Part shown: one piece after another, positions 24,994 to 32,689 of the stretch
Layout of the letters: every line of letters starts with the position of its first letter
How positions within the stretch are numbered: the first letter of the stretch is position 1
Assembly (NCBI RefSeq): GCF_030580955.1
Contig: NZ_JAUQON010000002.1
Location: 186,001-250,000, forward strand
Length of the DNA: 64,000 bases
Source of the DNA: Hymenobacter convexus
GTDB lineage: Bacteria; Bacteroidota; Bacteroidia; Cytophagales; Hymenobacteraceae
Direction of reading: 5' to 3'
The notes under the pieces: generated by a model
The model's input: the letters and a program-made list of their open reading frames with translations, nothing else
Database searches by the model: none
Told to the model about the DNA's origin: nothing
Program-made: the position numbers and the translations under genes

Positions 24994-25084
24994 CTGTCAT
25001 CCTGAGCGCAGCGAAGGACCTTATCACGTCTGAGTCTGACCTATTCAGTGGTGACAAGGTCCTTCGCTGCGCTCAGGATGACAG
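24994..25084. repeat. Family A-related palindromic repeat (GTCATCCTGAGCG variant)
   Basis: Perfect 29-bp arms (CTGTCATCCTGAGCGCAGCG...) at 24994-25022 and 25056-25084. The inner part is GAAGGACCTT rather than GAAGCATCTC. Confidence 0.9.
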
Positions 25085-25192
25085 ATGGGTTGTGCTGGCC
25101 CGAAAATATTTCCGTCCGCCCCGGCAGCCTTTTCGGGAAGTAACTTGTCTGCCGGGCAGCACCCGGCCGGGCTGCGCTGCTTTCCCGATGTA

Positions 25193-25747
25193 ATGCCCCT
25201 TTCTACGGAGCTGGACGACCTGCTTGCCCGCTGCGGCCGCCACGAGCCGGCGGCCCAGCGCGCCCTGTATGCCCGCTACGCCGGCCGCATGCTGGGCGTG
25301 GCGCGGCGCTACGTGCGCTCGGTGGCCGAGGCCGAGGACATTCTGCAGGATGCCTTCGTGAAGGTGTTTACGCGCTTGCAGGACTTCCGGGGTGAGGGGT
25401 CTTTCGAGGGTTGGGTGCGGCGCATTGTGGTCACAACGGCCCTCAACCACTGGCAGAGCGGGCAGCATCGCCGCCAGCAACTGCTGCTTGACGACGCGCC
25501 GGAGCCCTTCGCGACTGACGCCGATGCCTTCGACCGCCTGGGCGTGGCCGAGGTGCTGGCCCTGATGGAAAAGCTGCCCGACGGCTGCCGCCTCGTCCTC
25601 AACCTCTACGCCGTGGACGGCTACACCCACGGCGAAATCGCGGAGCTGCTGGGCATTCAGGAGAGCACCTCCAAGGCCCAGCTCAGCAAGGCCCGCAAAC
25701 ACCTTACCCGCCTGCACCAGCAGCAGTCCAGCTACTTGAACTTATGA
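25193..25747 (+). CDS. ECF RNA polymerase sigma factor
   Basis: 184 residues. Region 2 (YARYAGRMLGVARRYVRSVA...AEDILQDAFVKVF) and region 4 (LMEKLPDGCRLVLNLYAVDG then HGEIAELLGIQESTSKAQLS) are complete; region 3 is absent, as in ECF factors. It would direct RNA polymerase to a small set of envelope-related promoters. Start ATG 25193 (MPLSTELDDLLARC); a longer frame from 25085 reads through repeat-flanking DNA. The stop overlaps the next start (ATGA), so it is translationally coupled to the membrane/barrel protein that probably controls it. Confidence 0.93.
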   Translation: MPLSTELDDLLARCGRHEPAAQRALYARYAGRMLGVARRYVRSVAEAEDILQDAFVKVFTRLQDFRGEGSFEGWVRRIVVTTALNHWQSGQHRRQQLLLDDAPEPFATDADAFDRLGVAEVLALMEKLPDGCRLVLNLYAVDGYTHGEIAELLGIQESTSKAQLSKARKHLTRLHQQQSSYLNL

Positions 25748-27540
25748 TGCCCGAACCGGAAGAAAACCGCCTCGACCAGTCGCTGCGCGACAAATTCGAT
25801 GATTTCAGCCTGGAGCCCTCGGCCCCGGTGTGGGCTGGCATTGAGCAACGTATAGGCGCGCCCGGCCCCGCGCCAGGCGGGCGGCGTCGGCCGCTGCCCT
25901 TGCCCCTGCTGGTGGCGCTGGTAGCCCTGCTGAGCGGGCTGGCCGGCTGGCTGCTGCCGCACAGTGCGGCGCCAGTGCAGCCGGCTGCTGCCTTGAAGAC
26001 GGCCGCTTTAGCCGGCCCGTCCGCTGCTCCGGTGGCCACGCAGCGGGCGCTACGCAGCGAACGAGCCAATGCCCCGGCCGGTATTGCCAGCCGCCGTGGT
26101 TCGGCGCAACCGGCTCCGACCGTGGCGCACCTGCCTGGCACCTTGCCTCTAGCTGCGGGAGCAAGCTCCGGTTCAGCCTTGCGTCAGGCCCGCTCGGCTT
26201 CTTTACAATCCGGACAATCCGGCCCGGCACACGAAACACACTGTGCCGGCCTTCCCGTTGCCGTGACCGGAGCAATAACGGATAAGCAAAAACCCGTTGT
26301 TACACCGGCTGTTGCGCCCCGCGATTCTGCCGCCACCCGTGAAACAGCTGCCGCACCGGCCGTCGCCATTGCCCAAACCACCGTCGCCACCGATGCTACG
26401 CCAACCACGCTCCAGTCGCTGGCCGACCTGGAACGGCAGGTGTTGGTGCAACTACCCAGCCTAGCCACCTTGCAACCGGGCACGCCCCCAGTGGGTAGCC
26501 AGCCGGCCCTGCTGGCGAGCCTACGCGCCGAGCGGGCCGAACTGAAGCGCCTGCAGCGCCGCACCGACAGCACCTTGCTGGCCCTCGGCGACTTGCCCGG
26601 CGCACCCGTGGTAGCGGCTACCCCAGTTGCAGCTCCGGCCGATACGGCCCACGCGCACCCGCTAAAGCACCGCTGGAGCCTGCTGCTGGCCGGCGCGCCC
26701 GAGCAGAATACGCTCACCCTGCAAGGGCCCGAGGGCGATAGCCTCACGACCCTGCGCCGCAACCACGAAACCGGCCGCGCCGGCTTCAATGCCGCGCTGC
26801 TGGCCGAATACCGCCTCACGCCGCGCCTGAGCGTGGGCGCTGGCGTGGGCTACAGCACCTACGGCGCCGACCTGCGCATCACCAACAAAACCACCGACGT
26901 GAGCGTGACCTACAACACCACGACCACCACCACCGCCACCGCCTACACCAGCACCAACCAGACGTATTCGGTCCGCATCATTCAGGTGCCGCAGCCTTCG
27001 CCGATATTCAACGCCAGTGGGCAGGTGGTTGGCTACACCACCGTGTACGTGCCCCGGCAGGATACGGTGTACTCGACCACCGTGCAGCACGACACGGTGC
27101 GGACGACCAGCCACGTCACCACGCCGACTATCAGCAAGAAAGAAACGCTGACCACGAAGCTGCTCCAGCCCAACTACCGCTTCTTTACGGTGCCGGTGCT
27201 GCTGCGCTACCGCCTGGCCGCGCCCGGCACCAGCCGCCTGTGGACCGACGTGGCCGTGGGCGCCCAGCTGCAGTTTTTCCTGGGCGGCACCCAGGTGACG
27301 ACGGCCGACGGCGAGAACTTCCGCACCGAAAAAATAACCGCCGGCAACGGCCCCTTCCGCACCCTCAACGTGGGCCTCACGGGCTCGCTGGCCCTGAACT
27401 ACGCCCTCACCAACCGATTGAGCCTGAGCGTGGCGCCCAGCCTGCGCTGGCAGGCCCTGTCGCTCTACAAGCCCGAAACGGGGCTGCGGCAGCAGCCCAC
27501 GGCCACGGGCTTGCAGTTCGGGGTGCGGTTTGAGCTGTAG
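25744..27540 (+). CDS. Putative sigma regulator: cytoplasmic motif + inner-membrane helix + outer-membrane beta-barrel
   Basis: 598 residues with an unusual layout. Residues 1-50 are polar with LRDKFDDFSLEPSAPVWAGI, a motif I associate with membrane proteins encoded after ECF sigma factors in this phylum. One hydrophobic helix follows (about 52-72). Residues 75-305 are a low-complexity Ala/Pro/Thr linker. Residues 310-598 look like an outer-membrane beta-barrel (alternating strands, GFNAALLAEYRLTPRLSVGAGVGYS, ending in GVRFEL with a C-terminal aromatic/hydrophobic pattern), with a Thr-rich loop near 395-410. There is no cleavable signal peptide. If both segments insert, the protein spans the envelope from cytoplasm to outer membrane and could report barrel state to the sigma factor. 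Role inferred. Confidence 0.75.
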   Translation: MMPEPEENRLDQSLRDKFDDFSLEPSAPVWAGIEQRIGAPGPAPGGRRRPLPLPLLVALVALLSGLAGWLLPHSAAPVQPAAALKTAALAGPSAAPVATQRALRSERANAPAGIASRRGSAQPAPTVAHLPGTLPLAAGASSGSALRQARSASLQSGQSGPAHETHCAGLPVAVTGAITDKQKPVVTPAVAPRDSAATRETAAAPAVAIAQTTVATDATPTTLQSLADLERQVLVQLPSLATLQPGTPPVGSQPALLASLRAERAELKRLQRRTDSTLLALGDLPGAPVVAATPVAAPADTAHAHPLKHRWSLLLAGAPEQNTLTLQGPEGDSLTTLRRNHETGRAGFNAALLAEYRLTPRLSVGAGVGYSTYGADLRITNKTTDVSVTYNTTTTTTATAYTSTNQTYSVRIIQVPQPSPIFNASGQVVGYTTVYVPRQDTVYSTTVQHDTVRTTSHVTTPTISKKETLTTKLLQPNYRFFTVPVLLRYRLAAPGTSRLWTDVAVGAQLQFFLGGTQVTTADGENFRTEKITAGNGPFRTLNVGLTGSLALNYALTNRLSLSVAPSLRWQALSLYKPETGLRQQPTATGLQFGVRFEL

Positions 27541-27666
27541 CTAATTATTTGAATAGAGCGGCAGCCTTTTCCCGGGGCGGCTGGTCTGCCTTTCTGAAAC
27601 GCGGTGCCGTGCTCCGGCCGGGGAGGTGCCGGCGCTACCATCATTCTCCCTTTTTTCTCCTGCTTT

Positions 27667-30543
27667 ATGAAAATGTACCGGTTACTTTTCCTGGTGGGCC
27701 TGCTGGCCCTGGGCGCGCTGCAACGCAGCTATGCGCAGTACGCCACCTGGTCGCGGCCGCTGGCGCCGGGCACCCTCACCTCCCGTTCCGTCACCGACGC
27801 GGCCGGCAACACCTACGTGGCCGGTTCCTACCAAGGCGTTGTTACGATGGGCGCCACTACCCTACCCCTGCCCGTCGGCGCCGGCAACGGTACCGACCTT
27901 TACCTGGCCAAGATAAATCCGCAAGGCTTGGTGCAATGGGCCATTGCCGGCGCCAGCGGCAAGCCTGACGAAATAATAGGGCTGGCCCTAGCGCCCAATG
28001 GCAACGTGCACGTGGCCCTGCGTGCCGGCATCGACTCGGTGGGCCAGACCACGGGCACCAACTACCCCTTCACCCTGGGCAGCCAGACCCTGCCCACGGG
28101 CGGCTTTATGCTGGCCACGCTGAGCCCTTCGGGCACGGTGAATTCGCTTTCAATGCTACACCAGGGCAACACGTCTGCCACCATTACGAGCATGGCCGTG
28201 GATGCGGCCAACAACACCCTGCTGAGCGTGGCCAGCACTGCCACGTACGTCTTTGCCAACTACACTTTTCCGTTTGCCGGCACGAGCTTTTATGCCTACA
28301 GCTCGGCCATTTTCCGGGTGAATACCGCCGGCGCCGTCGCCCTGGTGCGCGCCCTAGTGCCCACCACGGCGACGACGCAGACCAGCTATTACCTCCGCGT
28401 GGAAGACCTCGCGGCGGATGCCACTGGCGACATCTACTGCGTGGGCTCGTTGCAGGGCGCGGCGGCGCTGGGTGGCACGCCCGGCGTAACGCTGAGCTCG
28501 CCCGGCGGCATGGCCGCCTTCGCGCTGAAGCTTTCGGCGGCCGGCGTGCCGCAGTGGGGCGTGGCCAACACCCTTACCAGCGGCACCACCGGCGGCAATG
28601 CGGCGGCTCTGGCCCTGGCCCTGGCATCTTCCGGCGAAGTGTATGTGGCTGGCAACGCCGGCTCGGCCAACATCGCGTTTGGCGGCACGGCGTTGGGTAC
28701 CAGTGGTGGCTTTGTGGTCAAAATTTCGGCAGCCGGCGCACCGCAGTGGGTACGGGCCGCCCTGACCAACAGCTACGATGACACCAAGGCCGCCGTCCAC
28801 CTGGCCCTCGACGCGGCCGGCAACGTGTACAAAAGCGGCCTTTTCACCCGGCCCACCGCGACGTTTGGCAACAACGCCACCATTACGTACCCGGTTGTGG
28901 CCCCGCCAAGCTACGCCCCAAATACGTTTTACGTGGTGAGCTACGACGCCGCCGGCACCACGCGCTGGGCCCGCACCATTGACGGCATGCTGCGCGCCAC
29001 GCCGGCTGACTCTGCTTTCACTAACCACTTCGCCAGCGGCCTGGGCGCCGATGCCAGCGGCAATGTGTACCTGCTCAACTACAAAACGCCGGGCTTTGGC
29101 CGCACCCAACGCGCGCAGCCCTTCATCAACAGCCAACCCCTTGCCGACGGCAACACCCTGGTACGGCTGAGCCAGGCCAGCCGCCTCAGCGGCACGCTCT
29201 ACATCGACCAGAACAACAACGGCCAGCGCGACACGGGCGAAATTCCTTTTCCCTACGCCCAAGTCATCAGCGACCTGACGCAGACCACCACCTTCTCCAG
29301 CACGCCCGGCACGGGCCAGTACGGCTTCTACGGCCTGCCGGGCGCGACGTACGCCGTCACGGTGCCGTCGCCCCATCCCTACTATACGCTGAATACACCC
29401 ACGCTGCGCACGGGCACCTTCCCGGCGCTGGGCCAGGCCGTGACGGGGCAGGACTTCGGGCTGGTGCCGAACGATAACCAGACCGATGTGCGCGTGACGC
29501 TCACGCCCTACGGCGCGGCGCGGCCGGGCTTCACCACCCGCTACCGCCTCACCCTCGAAAACATTGGCACCACCGTGGCCAGCGGCACGGCCAGCGCCAC
29601 CCTCGACAGCCGCGCGACCTACGTGGCCAGCGCCCCCGCCGGCACCCGCAGCGGCCAGGTGGTGACGTGGACCTACGCCAACCTCGCCCCGTTTGCCCAC
29701 CTCGACTACGACGTGACCTTTAGCCTGGCCACCAATACCACGCTCGGCACGGTGCTCAGCTCCACGGCCGCCGCCCCGCTCACCGGCGACGTGGACGCGA
29801 GCAACAACACCGCTACCGCCCCCCAAACGGTGACGGGCTCCTATGACCCCAACGAAATCACCGTGAACTATGACCGGCTGTCGCCGGCCCAGGTAGCGGC
29901 CGGGCTGCCGCTCGACTACATCGTCCGTTTCCAGAACATGGGCACCGATACGGCCTTCACCGTCGTCATCACGGATACGCTCAACACCCAACGGCTCAAC
30001 CTGGGCACGATGGAGCTGATTGCGCAGTCGCACAACTGCGTATGGAGCCTGACCGGCAACGGCCTGCTCACGGTGCGTTTCGGCAACATCAAGCTGCCGT
30101 ATCGCAACATCGACGTGATTCGCTCGCAGGGCTTCGTGCGGTTCCGGGTGCGGCCGCGTCCCACGCTGGCCGTGGGCGACATCGTGCCCAACAAAGCCGA
30201 CATTTTCTTCGATTACAACGCCCCCGTGCGCACCAACACGGCCACCACCACCGTGATGCTGGCCTCGGCCGCCCTGGCCAGCCACACCGCCGCCGCCTGG
30301 AACGCCTACCCCAACCCCGCCACCGACGCCGTGACCGTTGCGGCCGACCTCCAGGCCGCGGGCCCCGTGCGGCTCGACCTGCTCGATGTCCTGGGCCGCA
30401 CCGTGCGCCGGGAAAATTTCACGGCTCCGGCCGGCCCGCTGCGCCAAACGCTGGATTTGCGTGGCCTTGCGCCCGGCTTCTACGTACTACGCCTAACGCC
30501 GCCCACTGGCCCGGCCAGCAGCCAGCAGCTGGTGCGCGAGTAG
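27667..30543 (+). CDS. T9SS-exported SBBP-type propeller protein with DUF11/DUF7619-like domains
   Basis: 958 residues. Signal peptide (MKMYRLLFLVGLLALGALQ to SYAQ), then SBBP-like repeats of the type DAAGNTYVAGSYQGVVTMG to about residue 480, an SdrD-B-like module (GTLYIDQNNNGQRDTGEIPF), a DUF11-like beta-sandwich with paired 'DPNEITVN...YIVRFQNMGTDTA' as in DUF7619, and a type A T9SS sorting domain (AYPNPATDAVTV...LAPGFYVLRL). It should be a surface or secreted protein; no enzymatic motif is visible. Start at ATG 27667; an upstream in-frame start lacks a signal peptide. Followed by a terminator. Confidence 0.9.
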   Translation: MKMYRLLFLVGLLALGALQRSYAQYATWSRPLAPGTLTSRSVTDAAGNTYVAGSYQGVVTMGATTLPLPVGAGNGTDLYLAKINPQGLVQWAIAGASGKPDEIIGLALAPNGNVHVALRAGIDSVGQTTGTNYPFTLGSQTLPTGGFMLATLSPSGTVNSLSMLHQGNTSATITSMAVDAANNTLLSVASTATYVFANYTFPFAGTSFYAYSSAIFRVNTAGAVALVRALVPTTATTQTSYYLRVEDLAADATGDIYCVGSLQGAAALGGTPGVTLSSPGGMAAFALKLSAAGVPQWGVANTLTSGTTGGNAAALALALASSGEVYVAGNAGSANIAFGGTALGTSGGFVVKISAAGAPQWVRAALTNSYDDTKAAVHLALDAAGNVYKSGLFTRPTATFGNNATITYPVVAPPSYAPNTFYVVSYDAAGTTRWARTIDGMLRATPADSAFTNHFASGLGADASGNVYLLNYKTPGFGRTQRAQPFINSQPLADGNTLVRLSQASRLSGTLYIDQNNNGQRDTGEIPFPYAQVISDLTQTTTFSSTPGTGQYGFYGLPGATYAVTVPSPHPYYTLNTPTLRTGTFPALGQAVTGQDFGLVPNDNQTDVRVTLTPYGAARPGFTTRYRLTLENIGTTVASGTASATLDSRATYVASAPAGTRSGQVVTWTYANLAPFAHLDYDVTFSLATNTTLGTVLSSTAAAPLTGDVDASNNTATAPQTVTGSYDPNEITVNYDRLSPAQVAAGLPLDYIVRFQNMGTDTAFTVVITDTLNTQRLNLGTMELIAQSHNCVWSLTGNGLLTVRFGNIKLPYRNIDVIRSQGFVRFRVRPRPTLAVGDIVPNKADIFFDYNAPVRTNTATTTVMLASAALASHTAAAWNAYPNPATDAVTVAADLQAAGPVRLDLLDVLGRTVRRENFTAPAGPLRQTLDLRGLAPGFYVLRLTPPTGPASSQQLVRE

Positions 30544-30572
30544 CTGTCTACCCCAGTTTTTTTAACGGCTAC

Positions 30573-30606
30573 AAAGCCGGGCCGCTAGTGGAGCGGCCCG
30601 GCTTTT
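30573..30606 (+). terminator. Hairpin terminator
   Basis: 14-bp perfect stem AAAGCCGGGCCGCT with loop AGTGG, followed by TT and preceded by an A-rich base. Confidence 0.8.
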
Positions 30607-30828
30607 TGCCTTTTGGAGCCGGAGGCATTGGTCGAGAAGGGCGGGCAGCTGGTCCGCAAAGTGCGGGGCTTGGTCGGTGCGAGTTCTGGGAACGGCTTGC
30701 TGGCAGGGAAGCCGGGGCGCGGTTTGGCACGGTTTTGTGATGTATCCTGTCATCGGCCACCACGTCGGGCCCGTTGCCCGGCCACCGGTAAGCGCCGGTT
30801 TCTTTCACTTCCCAAACCACTTCTGGTT

Positions 30829-31656
30829 ATGAAATTTTCACGCCTTTCGGGCGGCCTGGCCGCGGCTTGCCTTTTGATTTCCGCTCTCGCCGGCTCGGCC
30901 TCGGCCCAGGGTGCCCGCGACGCCTACGGCAACCCCAAAGCGGCGCCTTCGCCCCGGCCCATGGGCAGCAGCACCAGCCGCCGCGCCCCCAGCTACAGCA
31001 AGCCCTCGTATTCAAGCTCCAGCACAAGCAGCTCCGGCACCAACTCTGGCGTGCGCTTCGGCTTCCGGGGCGGCCTGAATGTGGCCGACCTGCAGGGCGA
31101 TGCCGTGCAGAGCTTCACCTCCCTGGCCGGCTACGCTCCTGATGGCGCCATTGGCAAGTCGATGCGCCCCGGCTTCTACGCCGGTGTGTATGCCACGCTG
31201 CCGCTGGGCCCCGGCTTCGCCATCGAGCCGGGCATCACCTACGCTGAAAAAGGCGCGGTGCTCACCGGCACGCTGCCCTTCCCGGCCCTCGATTTCCTGA
31301 ACGCGAAAGTGACCGGCACGGCCCGCCTGGCTTATGTGGATGTGCCGGTGCTGGCCAAGGTGTTCGTCACGCCCGGCTTCTACCTCTACGCCGGCCCGCA
31401 GGCTTCATTCCTGGTGAGCGGCAAGGCCCGCGTCGATGCCAGCGTGCTCGGCTTCTCGGCCTACAAGCAGGATTTCGATGTATCGAACCAGCTGCGCAAA
31501 GTTGATTTCGCCGCCGTGGCCGGCCTCGGCTACCAGTTCGATAACGGCTTCGGCATCAGCGCCGGCTACGATTACGGCCTCACCTCGCTCGACGCCGGCA
31601 ACCGCTTCCAGGCCTACAACCGCGTGGCCAAAGTCGGCCTGAACTACTCCTTCTAA
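30829..31656 (+). CDS. PorT-family outer-membrane beta-barrel protein
   Basis: 275 residues. Signal peptide (ending GSASAQ), a Ser-rich linker (about 55-75), then an eight-stranded type barrel: GVRFGFRGGLNVADLQG at the start, EPGITYAEKGAVL, VDVPVLAKVFVTPGFYLYAGPQ and a C-terminal KVGLNYSF ending in Phe as barrel proteins do. This is the PF13568-like 'outer membrane protein beta-barrel' group common in the phylum. Function unknown; located in the outer membrane. Start ATG 30829 because the signal peptide begins there. Confidence 0.88.
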   Translation: MKFSRLSGGLAAACLLISALAGSASAQGARDAYGNPKAAPSPRPMGSSTSRRAPSYSKPSYSSSSTSSSGTNSGVRFGFRGGLNVADLQGDAVQSFTSLAGYAPDGAIGKSMRPGFYAGVYATLPLGPGFAIEPGITYAEKGAVLTGTLPFPALDFLNAKVTGTARLAYVDVPVLAKVFVTPGFYLYAGPQASFLVSGKARVDASVLGFSAYKQDFDVSNQLRKVDFAAVAGLGYQFDNGFGISAGYDYGLTSLDAGNRFQAYNRVAKVGLNYSF

Positions 31657-31739
31657 TTCGAACGCGGACTAGCCGCCATTTTATTCCACGTATCCCTTCC
31701 GGTTTATTGCTCGGGTAAGCATCCGAAATATGTTATACA

Positions 31740-31773
31740 AAAGGCCCCGCTGATAGCTCAGCGGGGCCTTTCT
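31740..31773. terminator. Bidirectional terminator between convergent genes
   Basis: AAAGGCCCCGCTGA and complement form a 14-bp stem with a TAGC loop, with AAAA and TTT flanks. Confidence 0.8.
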
Positions 31774-31818
31774 GGTGCAGTAGCATTAAGCAGGCCTCAA
31801 ATGCCCGGATGATGTGCT

Positions 31819-32520
31819 TTACCGAATTTTTCCTCCATAAAACGAAAGATACTCTTTAGGGCCGGGGCCATTGCTGGGGAAATTGTTAATGGAGAAACTG
31901 ACACTATCGCCACTTTGCAAGAAAGACGCCCCGGTGTACGCGGCCCCGATGCCTTGCACATAGGTATAAGAGGGGCTGGCAACACCCGCCGAAGCCCAGG
32001 TGCTGCTTCCCATTGGCGTCCAGCTTCTGCCATAAAATGACACACCGCCCCTTGACACCGGTGTGAGCGTGAGCGTGGTATCGCGTAGCCGCGTGTAGAC
32101 AATAGGGGAGTTGGTGTAGGTATTATAATTAACCCGATATACCCGGTTAAATCGGTAGCTGCCCGCCAGCCGCTGGCTAATGATGACGGCGGTATCGGCC
32201 TGGCTGAGCGTCAGGGTCTGGCTGCTGGTGGCGGTGCCCGCCGCGCCCGTGGCCCGGAGCACCACAGTGTAGGTGCCCGCCCGCCGAAACGTATGGCTCG
32301 GATTGGGTTGGGTGGCCGTCGTCGCATCGCCAAAATCCCAGGCGTAGGAAGCAGCGCCGGGGGCCGTGCTACTGAACACGATGGGGGTGAAATTCTGGGC
32401 CGCTCCGCTGTAGGTGAACGACGCAACCGGCGGTTGTTGCGGGTCGTCGTCCTTGGCTTGGCAGTTGGTCAGCAGTGCCGTCAGCCCGATGCCGGCCGCC
32501 AGTAGGGTATTTGTTTTCAT
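31819..32520 (-). CDS. PKD-domain lipoprotein
   Basis: 233 residues. Signal peptide with lipobox (LLTNC|Q), an acidic DDDPQQ linker, then one PKD domain (SFTYSG...SYAWDFGDATTATQPNPSHTF then GTYTVVLRA) and a C-terminal ~120-residue domain that I do not recognise (SYRFNRVYRVNYNTY...). PKD domains are Ig-like spacers for protein or glycan binding. Start at ATG 32520 (MKTNTLLAAGIG); the longer upstream frame is not coding-like. A promoter with a perfect palindrome lies just upstream, so expression is probably controlled. Confidence 0.8.
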   Translation of the reverse strand: MKTNTLLAAGIGLTALLTNCQAKDDDPQQPPVASFTYSGAAQNFTPIVFSSTAPGAASYAWDFGDATTATQPNPSHTFRRAGTYTVVLRATGAAGTATSSQTLTLSQADTAVIISQRLAGSYRFNRVYRVNYNTYTNSPIVYTRLRDTTLTLTPVSRGGVSFYGRSWTPMGSSTWASAGVASPSYTYVQGIGAAYTGASFLQSGDSVSFSINNFPSNGPGPKEYLSFYGGKIR

Positions 32521-32553
32521 GAGAGCGTAGTGAAAGAGAGGATGAGCTTGTAT

Positions 32554-32561
32554 CAAATATA
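32554..32561 (-). promoter_or_regulatory. TAnnTTTG -7 element of the PKD lipoprotein gene
   Basis: Minus strand TATATTTG matches the consensus exactly; start would be near 32548, about 28 bases before the ATG. Confidence 0.55.
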
Positions 32562-32568
32562 GAAAGCT

Positions 32569-32587
32569 CTCTTTCAATTTGAAAGAG
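32569..32587. promoter_or_regulatory. Palindromic operator candidate CTCTTTCAA-T-TTGAAAGAG
   Basis: A perfect 9-bp inverted repeat with a single central base, positioned 8 bases upstream of the -7 element where a -33 box would lie. The size fits a dimeric repressor or activator site. Confidence 0.5.
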
Positions 32588-32689
32588 CTCCGCAGACAAT
32601 ATACAAAGCCGGTCCGTCGTGGCCAGCCTGGCGCCCCACTAATGGCATAGCACGGCCTTTCCGGCGTTGCCCGCCGGCAGCACGCGGCC

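Noticed and set aside
28354..30447. 697-residue open frame antisense to the T9SS propeller gene
   Set aside because: Composition dominated by Gly/Arg/His/Val and no recognisable fold; the sense frame has signal peptide and sorting domain.
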